Shown: in pieces, positions 35,406 through 45,600 of the stretch
Numbering within the stretch: the first letter of the stretch is position 1
Layout: each line of letters starts with the position of its first letter
Source: Crossiella sp. S99.2
GTDB taxonomy: Bacteria > Actinomycetota > Actinomycetes > Mycobacteriales > Pseudonocardiaceae
Assembly: GCF_023094165.1 (NCBI RefSeq)
Contig: NZ_JALMDK010000003.1
Coordinates: 558,001-622,000, forward strand
Length of the DNA stretch: 64,000 bases
Direction: 5' to 3'
Made by a program: the position numbers and the translations under genes
The notes under the pieces: generated by a model
What the model saw: the letters and a program-made list of their open reading frames with translations, nothing else
Told to the model about the DNA's origin: nothing
Databases searched by the model: none

Positions 35406-35838
35406 CCCCAACCTGGTGCACGCCACCGACCTGCGGCTCCCTTGATGTTCGTGCCGATGGCGCTGGTCAGGTCACGTCGCGGGGTGTCCGGGGACGACGT
35501 TGCGCGGCTTGAGCACGGCCTTGCGAAACTTCAGTTCCCGATCGGTCCGGACGGCCACGTGGCGGTTCGGCCCGATCGGCTGACACCGTGCAGGAGAGCG
35601 TGGTCACGAGTGATCAGCGCCGCGAGAGCGGGGTGGCGCTCGATCACGCGAATGTGGCCGAGGTCGGTGAGCTGCACGTTCCGGCTGAGGACATCCTTGA
35701 TCAGAGCGCGCAGTACGAGTGGTGATTCCGCGAGCGGTGAACAGCACGACCCTGTTGCGCTGCAAGGCTTCGGCAGCGAAGCCAGCGGCCTCCGAGTGTT
35801 CGGGGTGCTTTCGACTCGATACTCCGGGAGCCTCGGGG
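35406..35838. other. Stretch without a supported intact gene
   Basis: One coding-like trace is on the minus strand (stop at 35531-35533, open to about 35725): RALIKDVLSRNVQLTDLGHI then RVIERHPALAALITRDHALL. It has regular helical composition but no start and no family I recognise. It could be the tail of a decayed cargo gene. Confidence 0.35.
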
Positions 35839-36507
35839 TCAGATCCTGTTGAGCGCGGCGACGACGGTTGGGATCATTCTGGTGATCTCGGATCGGACTG
35901 AACCGGGCGAGGTACCGCGAATTTGGACAGCCGTGGCGACATCGTCCTTGGCCACCAGCAGTGCGCAGGAGTGGAACTCGGGCTTGGCCTGCCCGCAGAA
36001 GGTGAACTGGGCTCGTGCCTCGGCGAGTGGATCAGGTGTCAACTCGTCACTGAAGGTGTAAGTCAGCTGAGAGTCTCGAAAGCTGCCGCACGCCACCAGT
36101 TCCCTGGCTCCGGCGATAGCCTCCATCGGAGCGGCTTTGGTGTAATGCACCACCAAGTGTTGCAGGACGATCAGAGACGAGCCACGGTTACGCGGGACCC
36201 ACTCTGCTTGCATGGCGTGGTCGATTCGCAGATCCGCAGTCGATCGCGCTCCGCAGGCACTAACGAGTGCGAATTTGGAGTTCTCGGCCTCGACAAAAGC
36301 CGACGGCTGGGTGCCCGCGTGATAGCCCTGCTGGTCCATGGACTCTGTGGTCAGCATTGCCTGAGTCAACCGAGCAGGCGTGCTGAGGGCAGGCGAGGCC
36401 GTGGATGCCGTCGCTGAGGCCGGCAGGCCGGTGGGCACGGATACGGGACTTGAACAACCGCTGAGGGCCAGTGCCAAGCACAGCCACGCCAGAAAACATC
36501 CACGCAT
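35839..36507 (-). CDS. Secreted lipoprotein, unknown function
   Basis: 222 aa from the ATG at 36505-36507; the open frame continues upstream without a signal sequence. A signal peptide with lipobox (FLAWLCLALALSGCSSP, Cys at about residue 18) is followed by a Ser/Thr/Pro-rich linker and a globular domain with four spaced cysteines (SACGARS, VACGSF, FTFCGQA, HSCALLV). The layout resembles extracytoplasmic sensor-like lipoproteins of actinomycetes. It is divergent from the LamG giant at 36747 and may share its promoter region. It would sit on the outer face of the membrane. Confidence 0.65.
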   Translation of the reverse strand: MRGCFLAWLCLALALSGCSSPVSVPTGLPASATASTASPALSTPARLTQAMLTTESMDQQGYHAGTQPSAFVEAENSKFALVSACGARSTADLRIDHAMQAEWVPRNRGSSLIVLQHLVVHYTKAAPMEAIAGARELVACGSFRDSQLTYTFSDELTPDPLAEARAQFTFCGQAKPEFHSCALLVAKDDVATAVQIRGTSPGSVRSEITRMIPTVVAALNRI

Positions 36508-36746
36508 CGTCAACCGCCCCCTGTTGTCGTCCGCAGGGACGATAGAGCGAACAACAGAACCGGACAATGGTTGAACGCCCGCGGAGCGCGGCAGTGGAGT
36601 CGTCGACACCACTACGGCGATGTGACATGGGTCACTTGCACTCGAATGGCCCTTGTCGAGGCTGGTGTCTTACGCCAACACTTCGAGCGCTTTGGGTCAC
36701 GTGGTGTCGGGGGACACGCGGTCATCACACCCACAGGGGGGAACAC

Positions 36747-39700
36747 ATGACGCGACGCTCTGCGTCGCGGCGTGCGCCTGTCCGCGCGCTGCTGTCGGCT
36801 GCTCTCGTTGGTTCGGCTGTTCTAGCCATAGTTGTTGTACCTTCCTCGGCGGTGCCGGAGATGGCCAAGCCGGCCGTTGCTGAGGCGCCTACCGAAGCGG
36901 CTGCGATGCAGGCCGCACTGGCACAAGGCTTCCGGGTCGAAGTGGCCGCACATGCCACTGAAAGCACCAAGGTCTATGCCAACCCGACTGGGACTTTCAC
37001 GCTGGAACAGTCGGTGATGCCGAACCGGGTTCGACAGGGCGGCCGGTGGGCCGACGTCGACGCGACCCTTATGCGGCATGCCGACGGATCGGTCCGCCCG
37101 AAGGCCACGCTCGGTGAGGTCAGCTTCTCCGCTGGTGGGAGTGGACCGTTGTTGCGGATCTCCAACGCTGGCAAGGAGATCAGGCTTGGCTGGCGGGGAG
37201 AACTGCCTGCACCGAGTCTGGCTGGTGAGACCGCGACCTACGCTGAGGTACTCCCCGGGGTCGATCTCCGGGTGCGTGCCACACTTCGTGGGTTCGCACA
37301 CGAACTCGTGGTGAAGACCCGTACGGCGGCACTCGATCCCGCATTGGCCGCCGTGACGTTCGACGTGGGTGTGACAGGTGTTCGGTTGGTCGCCGACGAG
37401 GCTGGGAATCTTCAGGCACTCGATGACGCTGGTGCGCTGGTCTACCAGGCGCCAGCGCCGGAGATGTGGGATTCCTCAGAGAGTCCGCGGCGGTCCAGAG
37501 TGGACGTTCGGCTCGACGCCGGGCAGCTCACCCTGCTGCCAGACCGTGAGCTGCTCAACAACCCGGACATCCGGTTTCCGTTGGTGATCGACCCAGACAT
37601 GTCCTACATCACCCCGGAACGGGCGGGCTGGACATTGACCCGGCGCTCCCATGCGGGACAGCAGAACTGGAACATCGAACCCAGGGACGAGGACGAGCGG
37701 ATCAAGGGTGTGGTGCGGGTCGGGCGGGAGACCGACCAGAACGGCACCTACCTCGACCGCTCCTTCTTCAAGTTCGATCTCGATCCGAACCTGTTGCGCG
37801 GAGCCAGGATTGAAGGTCGAACAACCGCTTTCCAGGTTTTCCAGACGTGGAAGGAAACCAACACCTGCGACCCGAGCACGGTGGATCCGGTGCTGCTGTA
37901 TCTGGCCGGCGACATGGGACCCGGATCCTCCTGGAACAACCAGCCTCCGCTGCTCGGCGAGCCGCTGTCCTCGATCCGTACCACTGCCAAGCTCGGGCAG
38001 TCCTGCGGGCCGGACTGGGTCAGTTTCGGTATCGGAGGCATGATCCAGAAGGTCGCCAATGAGAGCTGGGGCGGCATTAACCTCGGTATGCGGGCCAGCA
38101 ACGAAACCAGCTACGCGGGTTGGAAGAGATTTCACAGCAAGGTTCAGGACGGCTACCGCTACTATCCGCGGCTGCACATCGAGTTCAACCGGCCCCCGCA
38201 CGCTCCCCAGTGGGTAGCGACCGATCCGGATCTGCGCGCCTGCCGTTGGTGCGACGGCGTGCGGTGGACTGGCAACGACTGGATCAACCTCAATGCCAAG
38301 ATCGACGACCCCGACGGTGGGCAGCTGCGCGCTATCTGGGATATCGCCACACCCGAGCACCAGTGGCGTGAGCAGTGGCTGGGGGCCAACTCGGTGTACA
38401 GCACGGCGCTGGACCTGCGCGGCCTGCATGACCGGACCGTGAACTGGCGGGTGCGCGGCAACGATGGTGAGAAGGATGGCCCGATCTCTGACGGGCCGAG
38501 CTTCGCTGTCGACCGGGTTAGCCCAGACAAGCCACCAGTGGTAGCTGGCGTGCTGTACCAGGAGGACAACGCCTGGCATGGCGGTGTCGATGTGCCGGAC
38601 ACCTTTACCTTCACCGCCAACGGTGTCAGCGACATCGACCACTACGTGTACGGATTCGCCGATCCGCCATCTACCCCGGTAGACGCCGATGCCTTGGGCG
38701 GCAAGGCTTCCATTCAGATCACGCCGCCGCGGGACGGTCCCGTCGACCTGTATGTGCAGAGCGTGGACCGAGCAGGGCGGCGCAGCCCGACCAAGACTTA
38801 CCACTTCTACGTCCGTCCCGGCGGCGGTCCCGCTTCACAGTGGGCGTTGGAGGGCAACGCCAAGGACGACTCCCCACTGGGCGGACGGCACGGCACCGTG
38901 CACGGTCAGCTCACCTGGGCGCCGGGAGCAGTGGGCGCCGCGGCCGGGTTCAACGGCTCGGATGCCGCGATCAGCGCGGCGCACACGGTGAACACCGCGG
39001 CGAGCTTCACCGTCTCAGCCTGGGTTCGTCCTGAGCGGATCGGCCCAGCGGACCAGACCGTGATTTCTCAGGACGGCAACCGGGTCGGCGGGTTCCTTCT
39101 GCAATTGAGCAAGGAAGGTCGTTGGCAGTTCGTGGCGCCCGGTGGTGACGGTGATGAAGGCGACGCCGCCCACCGGGCCACTGCCATGGCAGCAGGATCG
39201 GCCAGGCCCGGCCAGTGGGCACATGTTGCCGGTGTGGCCGACCTCAGCGCCCAGCGGATCTCGTTGTACGTCAACGGAACACTCGCCGACACAGTGCGCT
39301 ATACAGGGCGTTGGAACGCCGCTGGCGATCTCCAGATCGGGCGAGGAAAGTGGCGGGGCGGCCATACCGGGTACTGGGCCGGTTGTATCGACGAGGTCCG
39401 TGTACATGACAGGGTCCTGTCCGCAGCGTCCATTCGCGCGTTGGTCAGCAGGGACAATGTCCAGCTAGGCCACTGGAAGTTTGATGACAAGGACGGCACC
39501 ACCGCTCGTAACGTGGTCGACAGCGGTCAGATCGGCCAACTCGTCAACGGTGCCTTCTTCCAGGACCGTGGGGGCGCGATTGGGGGCGCGGTCAAACTTG
39601 ACGGTGTCGACGACTTCGTACGTACCCACACCTCCGTAGTTGACACCGATCGCAGCTTCACGGTCAGTGCATGGGTCAAGCTCGATCGTCTGGCCGCCGA

Positions 39701-42593
39701 CGGTGGCGCGGCCACAGTGATCAGCCAGGATGGCGAGCAGAACAGCGGGTTCATGCTGCAACAACGGGGAACCAGCTGGATGTTCGGCATGCTCAAGTCC
39801 ACTGGTGGTCAGTGGGCCGGGTATGCCGCTTCCGCTGCTGACACCGCGCAGGTCGGAGTGTGGACCCATCTTGTTGGTGTCTATGACCATCCAAGCAAGG
39901 AGATCCGGCTCTCGGTCAATGGTCAGCAGGTCGGCGCCGGTCAGGTCATCGACGGCTGGAACTCGACCGGGCCACTGGTGGTGGGCAGGGCCACCTTCGG
40001 TGGGGGATCCGTCGATCATCTAGCGGGCGCGGTAGACGAACTCCGGCTGTACAGCCGGAGCCTGGTGGAGGAGGAGATCCGCGGCATCGTCAGCCGTGAC
40101 GACGTCGCCGCCTCATCGTGGCAGTTCGACGGTAACACTGACGACGAATCCGGACGTGGCAGGCATGCCGCCGCACGTGGTGTGCCCGGATGGACTGCGG
40201 GCCAGGGGGATTCCCCGGATCCGCGGCGGCTGGCGATCCACCTTGACGGGGTCGATGACCACGTCGTCGCCCCGGTCCCAGCGGACACCAGTAAGAGTTT
40301 TTCTGTCGCTGGCTGGGTGAAGCTCACTGACAAGCGCGCCCAATGGGCATCGGTGGTAAGCGCGAACGGAAAGGTGACTTCCGCCTTCAACCTCGGCTAC
40401 ACCGGTAAGGACCTGGACCGCTGGGTGTTCGCCCTGCACGGCTCGGACAGCGACAACCCTTCGTCGGTGGTCCGGCTGGAGACACCGCAGGCGGTGCAGC
40501 AGGGAGTGTGGACCCACCTGGCCGGGGTGTACGACGCCCATGCCGGGCAGGCCCGGCTCTACGTCAACGGTGTGCTGGCCGCATCCGGTGCCTTCGCCGG
40601 TGGATTCGCCGCTACCGAGGAGTTCGACATCGGGCGGGCGCGGTGGCGTACAAGTTGGCTGGACTATTTCCCTGGTGCCGTGGACAACGTGAAAACCTAC
40701 AGCCGCGCCCTGTTCGAGGACGAGGCCCGACTGCTGGCCGGTCGAGATCTCAGCCTCGTGCACAACCTACGCCTGGACGAACCCCATGGAGCCACCGCCG
40801 CGGACTCCACTGGTGCCCGCCCCGGCACACTTGGCGGCGGCGCCACCTTCACCTCCGGCCGGGCTGGCAACGCGGTCACGCTCAACGGTACGACCGCACA
40901 CGTCTCGACCAAGGGGGCGGACCTGCGCACCGACGACAGCTTCACCGTCACCGCATGGGTCAACCTCAAGAACAAGAACGGTCAGGTGACCGCCGTCAGC
41001 ATGGACGGCAAGCTCACCAGCAAGTTCCGTCTCGGGCATGTCGTGGACGGGGACGAACGACCTCTTGGCGCGTGGGTTTTCGAGATGCCCGAATCCGACG
41101 CGGAGAACGCGCCGGTGACCAAAGCGGCGCTGTCCACACTCAAGACCGAGCTTGACACCTGGGTGCACCTGGTCGGTGTCTATGAGAAGCAGACCAAGAA
41201 GCTGTGGCTGTACGTCAACGGCGACCGCATCGGCGACGGCACGCTCAACACGCCATGGCAGGCAGGTGGTGGTCTTCAGATCGGTCGTGCCAAGGCCTCC
41301 AGCGCGTATGAGCAGTATTGGCCGGGCAGCGTTGATGATGTCCGGCTTTACACCGGAGGCCTCGACCGGCAACGGATTTCGACGATGTACCAGTCCTATG
41401 CCGACGCCAGTGCCAAGCCGGTGCCGAAGGCAGTACCCGCGGACGGCGTGACGGTCCGGGATGAACGGGGAGCTGTCTTCAAGTTCGTCGGCGGTGCGCC
41501 CGTCTGGTTGAGCAGTTGCGCGGTGGACTGCGGCACGCCGGCGCACATCCCGAACTGGCGTATCGACCAACTGGACTCGATGAACGCGGTGCCCGCCGAT
41601 GGCGCCACGATGACTGACGAGCGCCACCGGATCTACAAGGTCGTCGGCGGTGCGCCAGTCCAGCTGGCCAACTGCAATGCGGGCTGCGGCACCCCGGTGC
41701 GGGTCAACGACCGTTCGGTGGACGAACTGAACCACATGAACGCCGTGCCCAGCACTGGTGCCACGGCCAAGGACGAACGAAATCGGGTCTACATGTTCGT
41801 CGGCGGAGCCCCGGTGCGGGTCGACGACTGCGGTGCTCCCTGTGGCACGCCGGTGCCCTTGACCGACCCGAGTCTGGACACCTTCAACCACATGAACCGC
41901 AAGCCCACCAACGGAACCCTGCTCAGGGCGCCGGATGCGGTGATCGGAAGGCCGACGTCGGTATGGGTGATCGCCGGCGGTGCCCGAGTCAAGTTCGGCA
42001 GTGAGAAGGAGCTGCTCGACTCCGGATACCGGTGGGCGGATGTCCGCCCGGTACCCGAGAAGGTTCTGCTGCTGCTGCCAACCGACATCCTGGACGGCAC
42101 CGTGCTCCGTTCCCTGGATTCACCGAGTACACCTCAGACCGTGTGGGTGGTCGTCCGGGGTGCCAGGGCGGGGTTCGACACCGGCAAGGAGTTCACCGAT
42201 GCGGGACGCCGTTGGGAGGAGGTCGTCCAGCTGCCCTGGCGGGTGGTCGAGCAGATGCCGTTGCGCATTCCCGACAATGCCATGCTCCGTGCGGCTGACG
42301 CGCCGGATCCGCAGGCGACGTTCCTTGTCGTTGGTGGCGCGCGGTTGTGGCTGGCGTCCAACCAGGAGATGACCAGAATCGGTCGTTCGCCTGCGGAGAC
42401 CGTGGTGATTCCGTGGCGGGTGCTCGGCGGCCTGTCCACGACAGTGGCTGACGGCACCCTGGTCCGTGTGCCGGAGGCAACCCAGGTGTGGCGCATCCAG
42501 GGTGGCAAACGCTGGGCCATCACTGAATGGGGCGACCCTGTGCGGGTGATTCCTCAGCGAATCCTGGACAGCTACCCGGTGGCGACTGCCTGA
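36747..42593 (+). CDS. Giant secreted LamG-repeat surface protein
   Basis: 1948 aa from the ATG at 36747, just after an aggggggaac site; upstream codons are unsupported. Signal peptide (ALLSAALVGSAVLAIVVVP). Residues 60-480 resemble the N-terminal beta-rich region of actinobacterial LamG/RHS-associated proteins (MRHADGSVRPKATLGEVSFS, LLPDRELLNNPDIRFPLVID). Next come an Ig-like part (about 490-690) and four LamG/concanavalin domains at roughly 696-905, 908-1115, 1118-1331 and 1334-1548, each with a FTVSAWV-type strand and a VYDHPSKEIRLSVNG-type segment. The tail has three Cys-containing repeats (FVGGAPVWLSSCAVDCGTP) and WVxxGGAR repeats. It precedes the RHS toxin gene by 90 nt on the same strand, which suggests a display or adhesion partner. 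Confidence 0.8.
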   Translation: MTRRSASRRAPVRALLSAALVGSAVLAIVVVPSSAVPEMAKPAVAEAPTEAAAMQAALAQGFRVEVAAHATESTKVYANPTGTFTLEQSVMPNRVRQGGRWADVDATLMRHADGSVRPKATLGEVSFSAGGSGPLLRISNAGKEIRLGWRGELPAPSLAGETATYAEVLPGVDLRVRATLRGFAHELVVKTRTAALDPALAAVTFDVGVTGVRLVADEAGNLQALDDAGALVYQAPAPEMWDSSESPRRSRVDVRLDAGQLTLLPDRELLNNPDIRFPLVIDPDMSYITPERAGWTLTRRSHAGQQNWNIEPRDEDERIKGVVRVGRETDQNGTYLDRSFFKFDLDPNLLRGARIEGRTTAFQVFQTWKETNTCDPSTVDPVLLYLAGDMGPGSSWNNQPPLLGEPLSSIRTTAKLGQSCGPDWVSFGIGGMIQKVANESWGGINLGMRASNETSYAGWKRFHSKVQDGYRYYPRLHIEFNRPPHAPQWVATDPDLRACRWCDGVRWTGNDWINLNAKIDDPDGGQLRAIWDIATPEHQWREQWLGANSVYSTALDLRGLHDRTVNWRVRGNDGEKDGPISDGPSFAVDRVSPDKPPVVAGVLYQEDNAWHGGVDVPDTFTFTANGVSDIDHYVYGFADPPSTPVDADALGGKASIQITPPRDGPVDLYVQSVDRAGRRSPTKTYHFYVRPGGGPASQWALEGNAKDDSPLGGRHGTVHGQLTWAPGAVGAAAGFNGSDAAISAAHTVNTAASFTVSAWVRPERIGPADQTVISQDGNRVGGFLLQLSKEGRWQFVAPGGDGDEGDAAHRATAMAAGSARPGQWAHVAGVADLSAQRISLYVNGTLADTVRYTGRWNAAGDLQIGRGKWRGGHTGYWAGCIDEVRVHDRVLSAASIRALVSRDNVQLGHWKFDDKDGTTARNVVDSGQIGQLVNGAFFQDRGGAIGGAVKLDGVDDFVRTHTSVVDTDRSFTVSAWVKLDRLAADGGAATVISQDGEQNSGFMLQQRGTSWMFGMLKSTGGQWAGYAASAADTAQVGVWTHLVGVYDHPSKEIRLSVNGQQVGAGQVIDGWNSTGPLVVGRATFGGGSVDHLAGAVDELRLYSRSLVEEEIRGIVSRDDVAASSWQFDGNTDDESGRGRHAAARGVPGWTAGQGDSPDPRRLAIHLDGVDDHVVAPVPADTSKSFSVAGWVKLTDKRAQWASVVSANGKVTSAFNLGYTGKDLDRWVFALHGSDSDNPSSVVRLETPQAVQQGVWTHLAGVYDAHAGQARLYVNGVLAASGAFAGGFAATEEFDIGRARWRTSWLDYFPGAVDNVKTYSRALFEDEARLLAGRDLSLVHNLRLDEPHGATAADSTGARPGTLGGGATFTSGRAGNAVTLNGTTAHVSTKGADLRTDDSFTVTAWVNLKNKNGQVTAVSMDGKLTSKFRLGHVVDGDERPLGAWVFEMPESDAENAPVTKAALSTLKTELDTWVHLVGVYEKQTKKLWLYVNGDRIGDGTLNTPWQAGGGLQIGRAKASSAYEQYWPGSVDDVRLYTGGLDRQRISTMYQSYADASAKPVPKAVPADGVTVRDERGAVFKFVGGAPVWLSSCAVDCGTPAHIPNWRIDQLDSMNAVPADGATMTDERHRIYKVVGGAPVQLANCNAGCGTPVRVNDRSVDELNHMNAVPSTGATAKDERNRVYMFVGGAPVRVDDCGAPCGTPVPLTDPSLDTFNHMNRKPTNGTLLRAPDAVIGRPTSVWVIAGGARVKFGSEKELLDSGYRWADVRPVPEKVLLLLPTDILDGTVLRSLDSPSTPQTVWVVVRGARAGFDTGKEFTDAGRRWEEVVQLPWRVVEQMPLRIPDNAMLRAADAPDPQATFLVVGGARLWLASNQEMTRIGRSPAETVVIPWRVLGGLSTTVADGTLVRVPEATQVWRIQGGKRWAITEWGDPVRVIPQRILDSYPVATA

Positions 42594-42683
42594 GGCATCG
42601 CCTACCCACGCGCCCAGTGTCGTTGCAAACAGCGCTGGGCGCCAATTCTGGACGTGGACAACTTCGTGGCACATGGAGGAATC

Positions 42684-45600
42684 GTGGGACGCACCTGGCA
42701 AGGGGGGCCTGGCCGGCGCCGCGGTGGTTCGAGGAACCAACCGGGGTGGCGTGGCCTGGCCAGAGTGATGTGCCTGGTCGTGCTGGCGGCGACAGTGCAG
42801 GCCGTGGTGTCCCCAGCGCCAGCGGTAGCCGCAGACGGACCGTCAGTGCCGCTGCCACGGACCGGCTCAGTCGGCGTATCCAAGGAGACCATGGCCTCCC
42901 GTGGTCAGGACGAGGTGGGCAAGCTGGCCAGGAACGGCGACCAGCCAGTGGGCGGGGCCAACGCCAAGCCGGGCACCGGGAGCTACTCCGCCACGTCGCT
43001 GACCCCCTCGGCGAGTTGGGAGGTCTCCGCCCAGACCGGCGACTTCACCTGGAGCTATCCGCTTCGGGTACCACCCGCCCCCGGTGGCCTGCAGCCGGAA
43101 CTTGGACTGTCGTACTCCTCCGGCACCGTCGATGGACTCACCAGCACCACCAACAACCAGGCATCCTGGGTTGGCGACGGCTGGAACATGTGGCCGGGCT
43201 ACATCGAACGCTCCTACGCCGCCTGCGCGGAGAGCATGCCGGGCAGCGAACGGGACAAGCCCGGTGACCTGTGTTGGAAAAACGACAACGCGACGATGTC
43301 GTTCAACGGCTCTGGCTCAAAGCTGATCAAGGATGACACCACGAAGGTGTGGCGGCCCCGTAGCGATGACGGCTCGCGGGTCGAGCGCTTCGATGGAGTG
43401 GACAACGGCGACCACGAGAAGCAGTACTGGCGAGTGACCAAACCCGATGGCACCCAGTACTTCTTCGGGTCCCGTCCAGAGGCCAAATCGACCTGGACAG
43501 TCCCGGTCTTCGGCAAGAACAAGGGTGAAGCCTGCAACGGCGCCACCTTCGACACCTCCTGGTGCAACCGGGCCTACCGGTGGAACCTGGACAAGGTCGT
43601 CGACCGCTTCGGCAACATGCTGACCTACCAGTACGAGACCGAGACCAACTCCTATGGCCGCAACAAGAGCAGTGCGGCCGCCTCCTACATCCGAGGTGGT
43701 TGGCTCGCCCGTGCGGACTACGGCCTGCGGTCCGACCAGAATGTGCCCGCCGTGGGTAGCGTGGTGTTCGAGACGACCGACCGATGCGTACCCGGCTCAG
43801 AGTGCAAGTTGGAGAAGCCGCAGAACCTCCCGGATGTGCCACTGGGCCTCAAGTGTGATGACGCCAAATGCAAGGACAAGTGGTCGCCGACGTTCTGGAG
43901 CACCAAACGGCTCGACAAGATCATAACCAAGGTGCGGCGCGGCACGGAGCTGACCGATGTCGACTCCTGGACCCTCAAGCACGAGCTTCCCGACCCTGGC
44001 GACGGCGAACGCGCCGCGTTGTGGCTGCGTTCGATCATCCACACCGGACACGTCGGCGGCGCGCCGATCAGCCTGCCCGAAGTCACCTTCGAGGGCGTCC
44101 GCAAACCGAACCGAGCCAGCACAGACAGTGGCAACGCCGCGCTGATCCGGTTCCGGATGAACGCGATCGTCTCCGAGTCCGGTGGCGTCACCTCGATCAA
44201 GTACCGCGACCCAGACTGCGTCGGCTCGACCATGCCGGCCAAGCCAGAGTTCAACACCCTGCTCTGCTACCCAGTGCGCTGGTCGGCGCCCGGTGGCACC
44301 GAACGTACCGACTACTTCCACAAGTACGTGGTCGAATCGGTGAGCAATCACGACCAGATCAGCAGTTCGGTCGCCGACGTGGTCAGTTACGAATACCACG
44401 ATGGTGCGGCCTGGCACGGTGACGAGTCGGACATCGTCACCGACGTGAAGAAGACCTGGACCGACTTCCGCGGATTCGGACGGGTCACTATCCGCAAGGG
44501 CAGCGGCCATGACGGTCCGAAAACCAAGACGCAGCAGGTGTTCTACCGCGGGATGCACGGGGACAAGCTGCCCAGCGGCAAGCGCGAGGCATCGGTCACC
44601 GATTCCGAAAAGGGCAAGGAGAACGACGAGGACTGGCTGAACGGCGTGCTCCGGGAGCAGTTGGTGTTCGACGGCGACACCGACCGTGTGGTCAGTAAGA
44701 CCATCACTGAACCCGTGTGGCAGGGACCGACCGCAGCCAGGGGTGAGTTGAAGGCCTACATCGTCCGCCCCGGCGTGGTGCGCGCCTATACCGCACTGGA
44801 GGCAGGCGGCTGGCGCGCCACCCGGACCGAGACCGACTACGACGACCGCGGCCTGGCCAAGCAGGTCAACGACCTCGGCGACATCGGGACTGCAACCGAC
44901 GACCGGTGCGCACGCACGACTTACGCCCGCAACACCGACACCTGGCTGCTGACCTTGCCCGTCAGGGTCGAGTCCGTGTCCGTCCACTGTGGAGCAACGC
45001 CGGTCTTTCCCGGCCACTCGCTCAGCGATGTTCGCAGTTCCTACGACGGGCGCAATCCTGGAGAGCCTCCGATCAGGGGCACACTGACCAAGGTCGAGGT
45101 CGCAGGCGAACGGCCCGCGGTCGGACCGGACTACGTCACAGTCAGCACCGCCACCTACGACACCTACGGCAGGCCGCTGAAGACCACCGACGCGCTCAAT
45201 CGCGCCAGCACGCTCGCCTATCTCCCGGAATCCGGTGGGCCGGTGACCCAGTCCACGACCACCAATGCGCTCGGCCACACCACCGCAACCACGCTGGAGC
45301 CTGCCTGGGGGCAGCCCCTGAAGGTCGTAGATGCCAACCGCCGGGTCACGGAGATGACCTATGACGCGCTGGGCCGCACCACTGAGGTGTGGTCCCCGAT
45401 GCGGGCACGCACCAAGGGACGGGGAAGCGCCTACTACAGCTACGAGGTGCGGCGGGATGGACCCAATGTGGTCACCACCACCAGTCTGGGTCCCAACGGG
45501 AACTACACCAGCAGCAACATCCTTTACGACGGCCTGCTCCGCACCCGGCAGTCACAAGCACCCGCTGTCGGCGGCGGGCGCCTGATCAGCGATGTCCGGT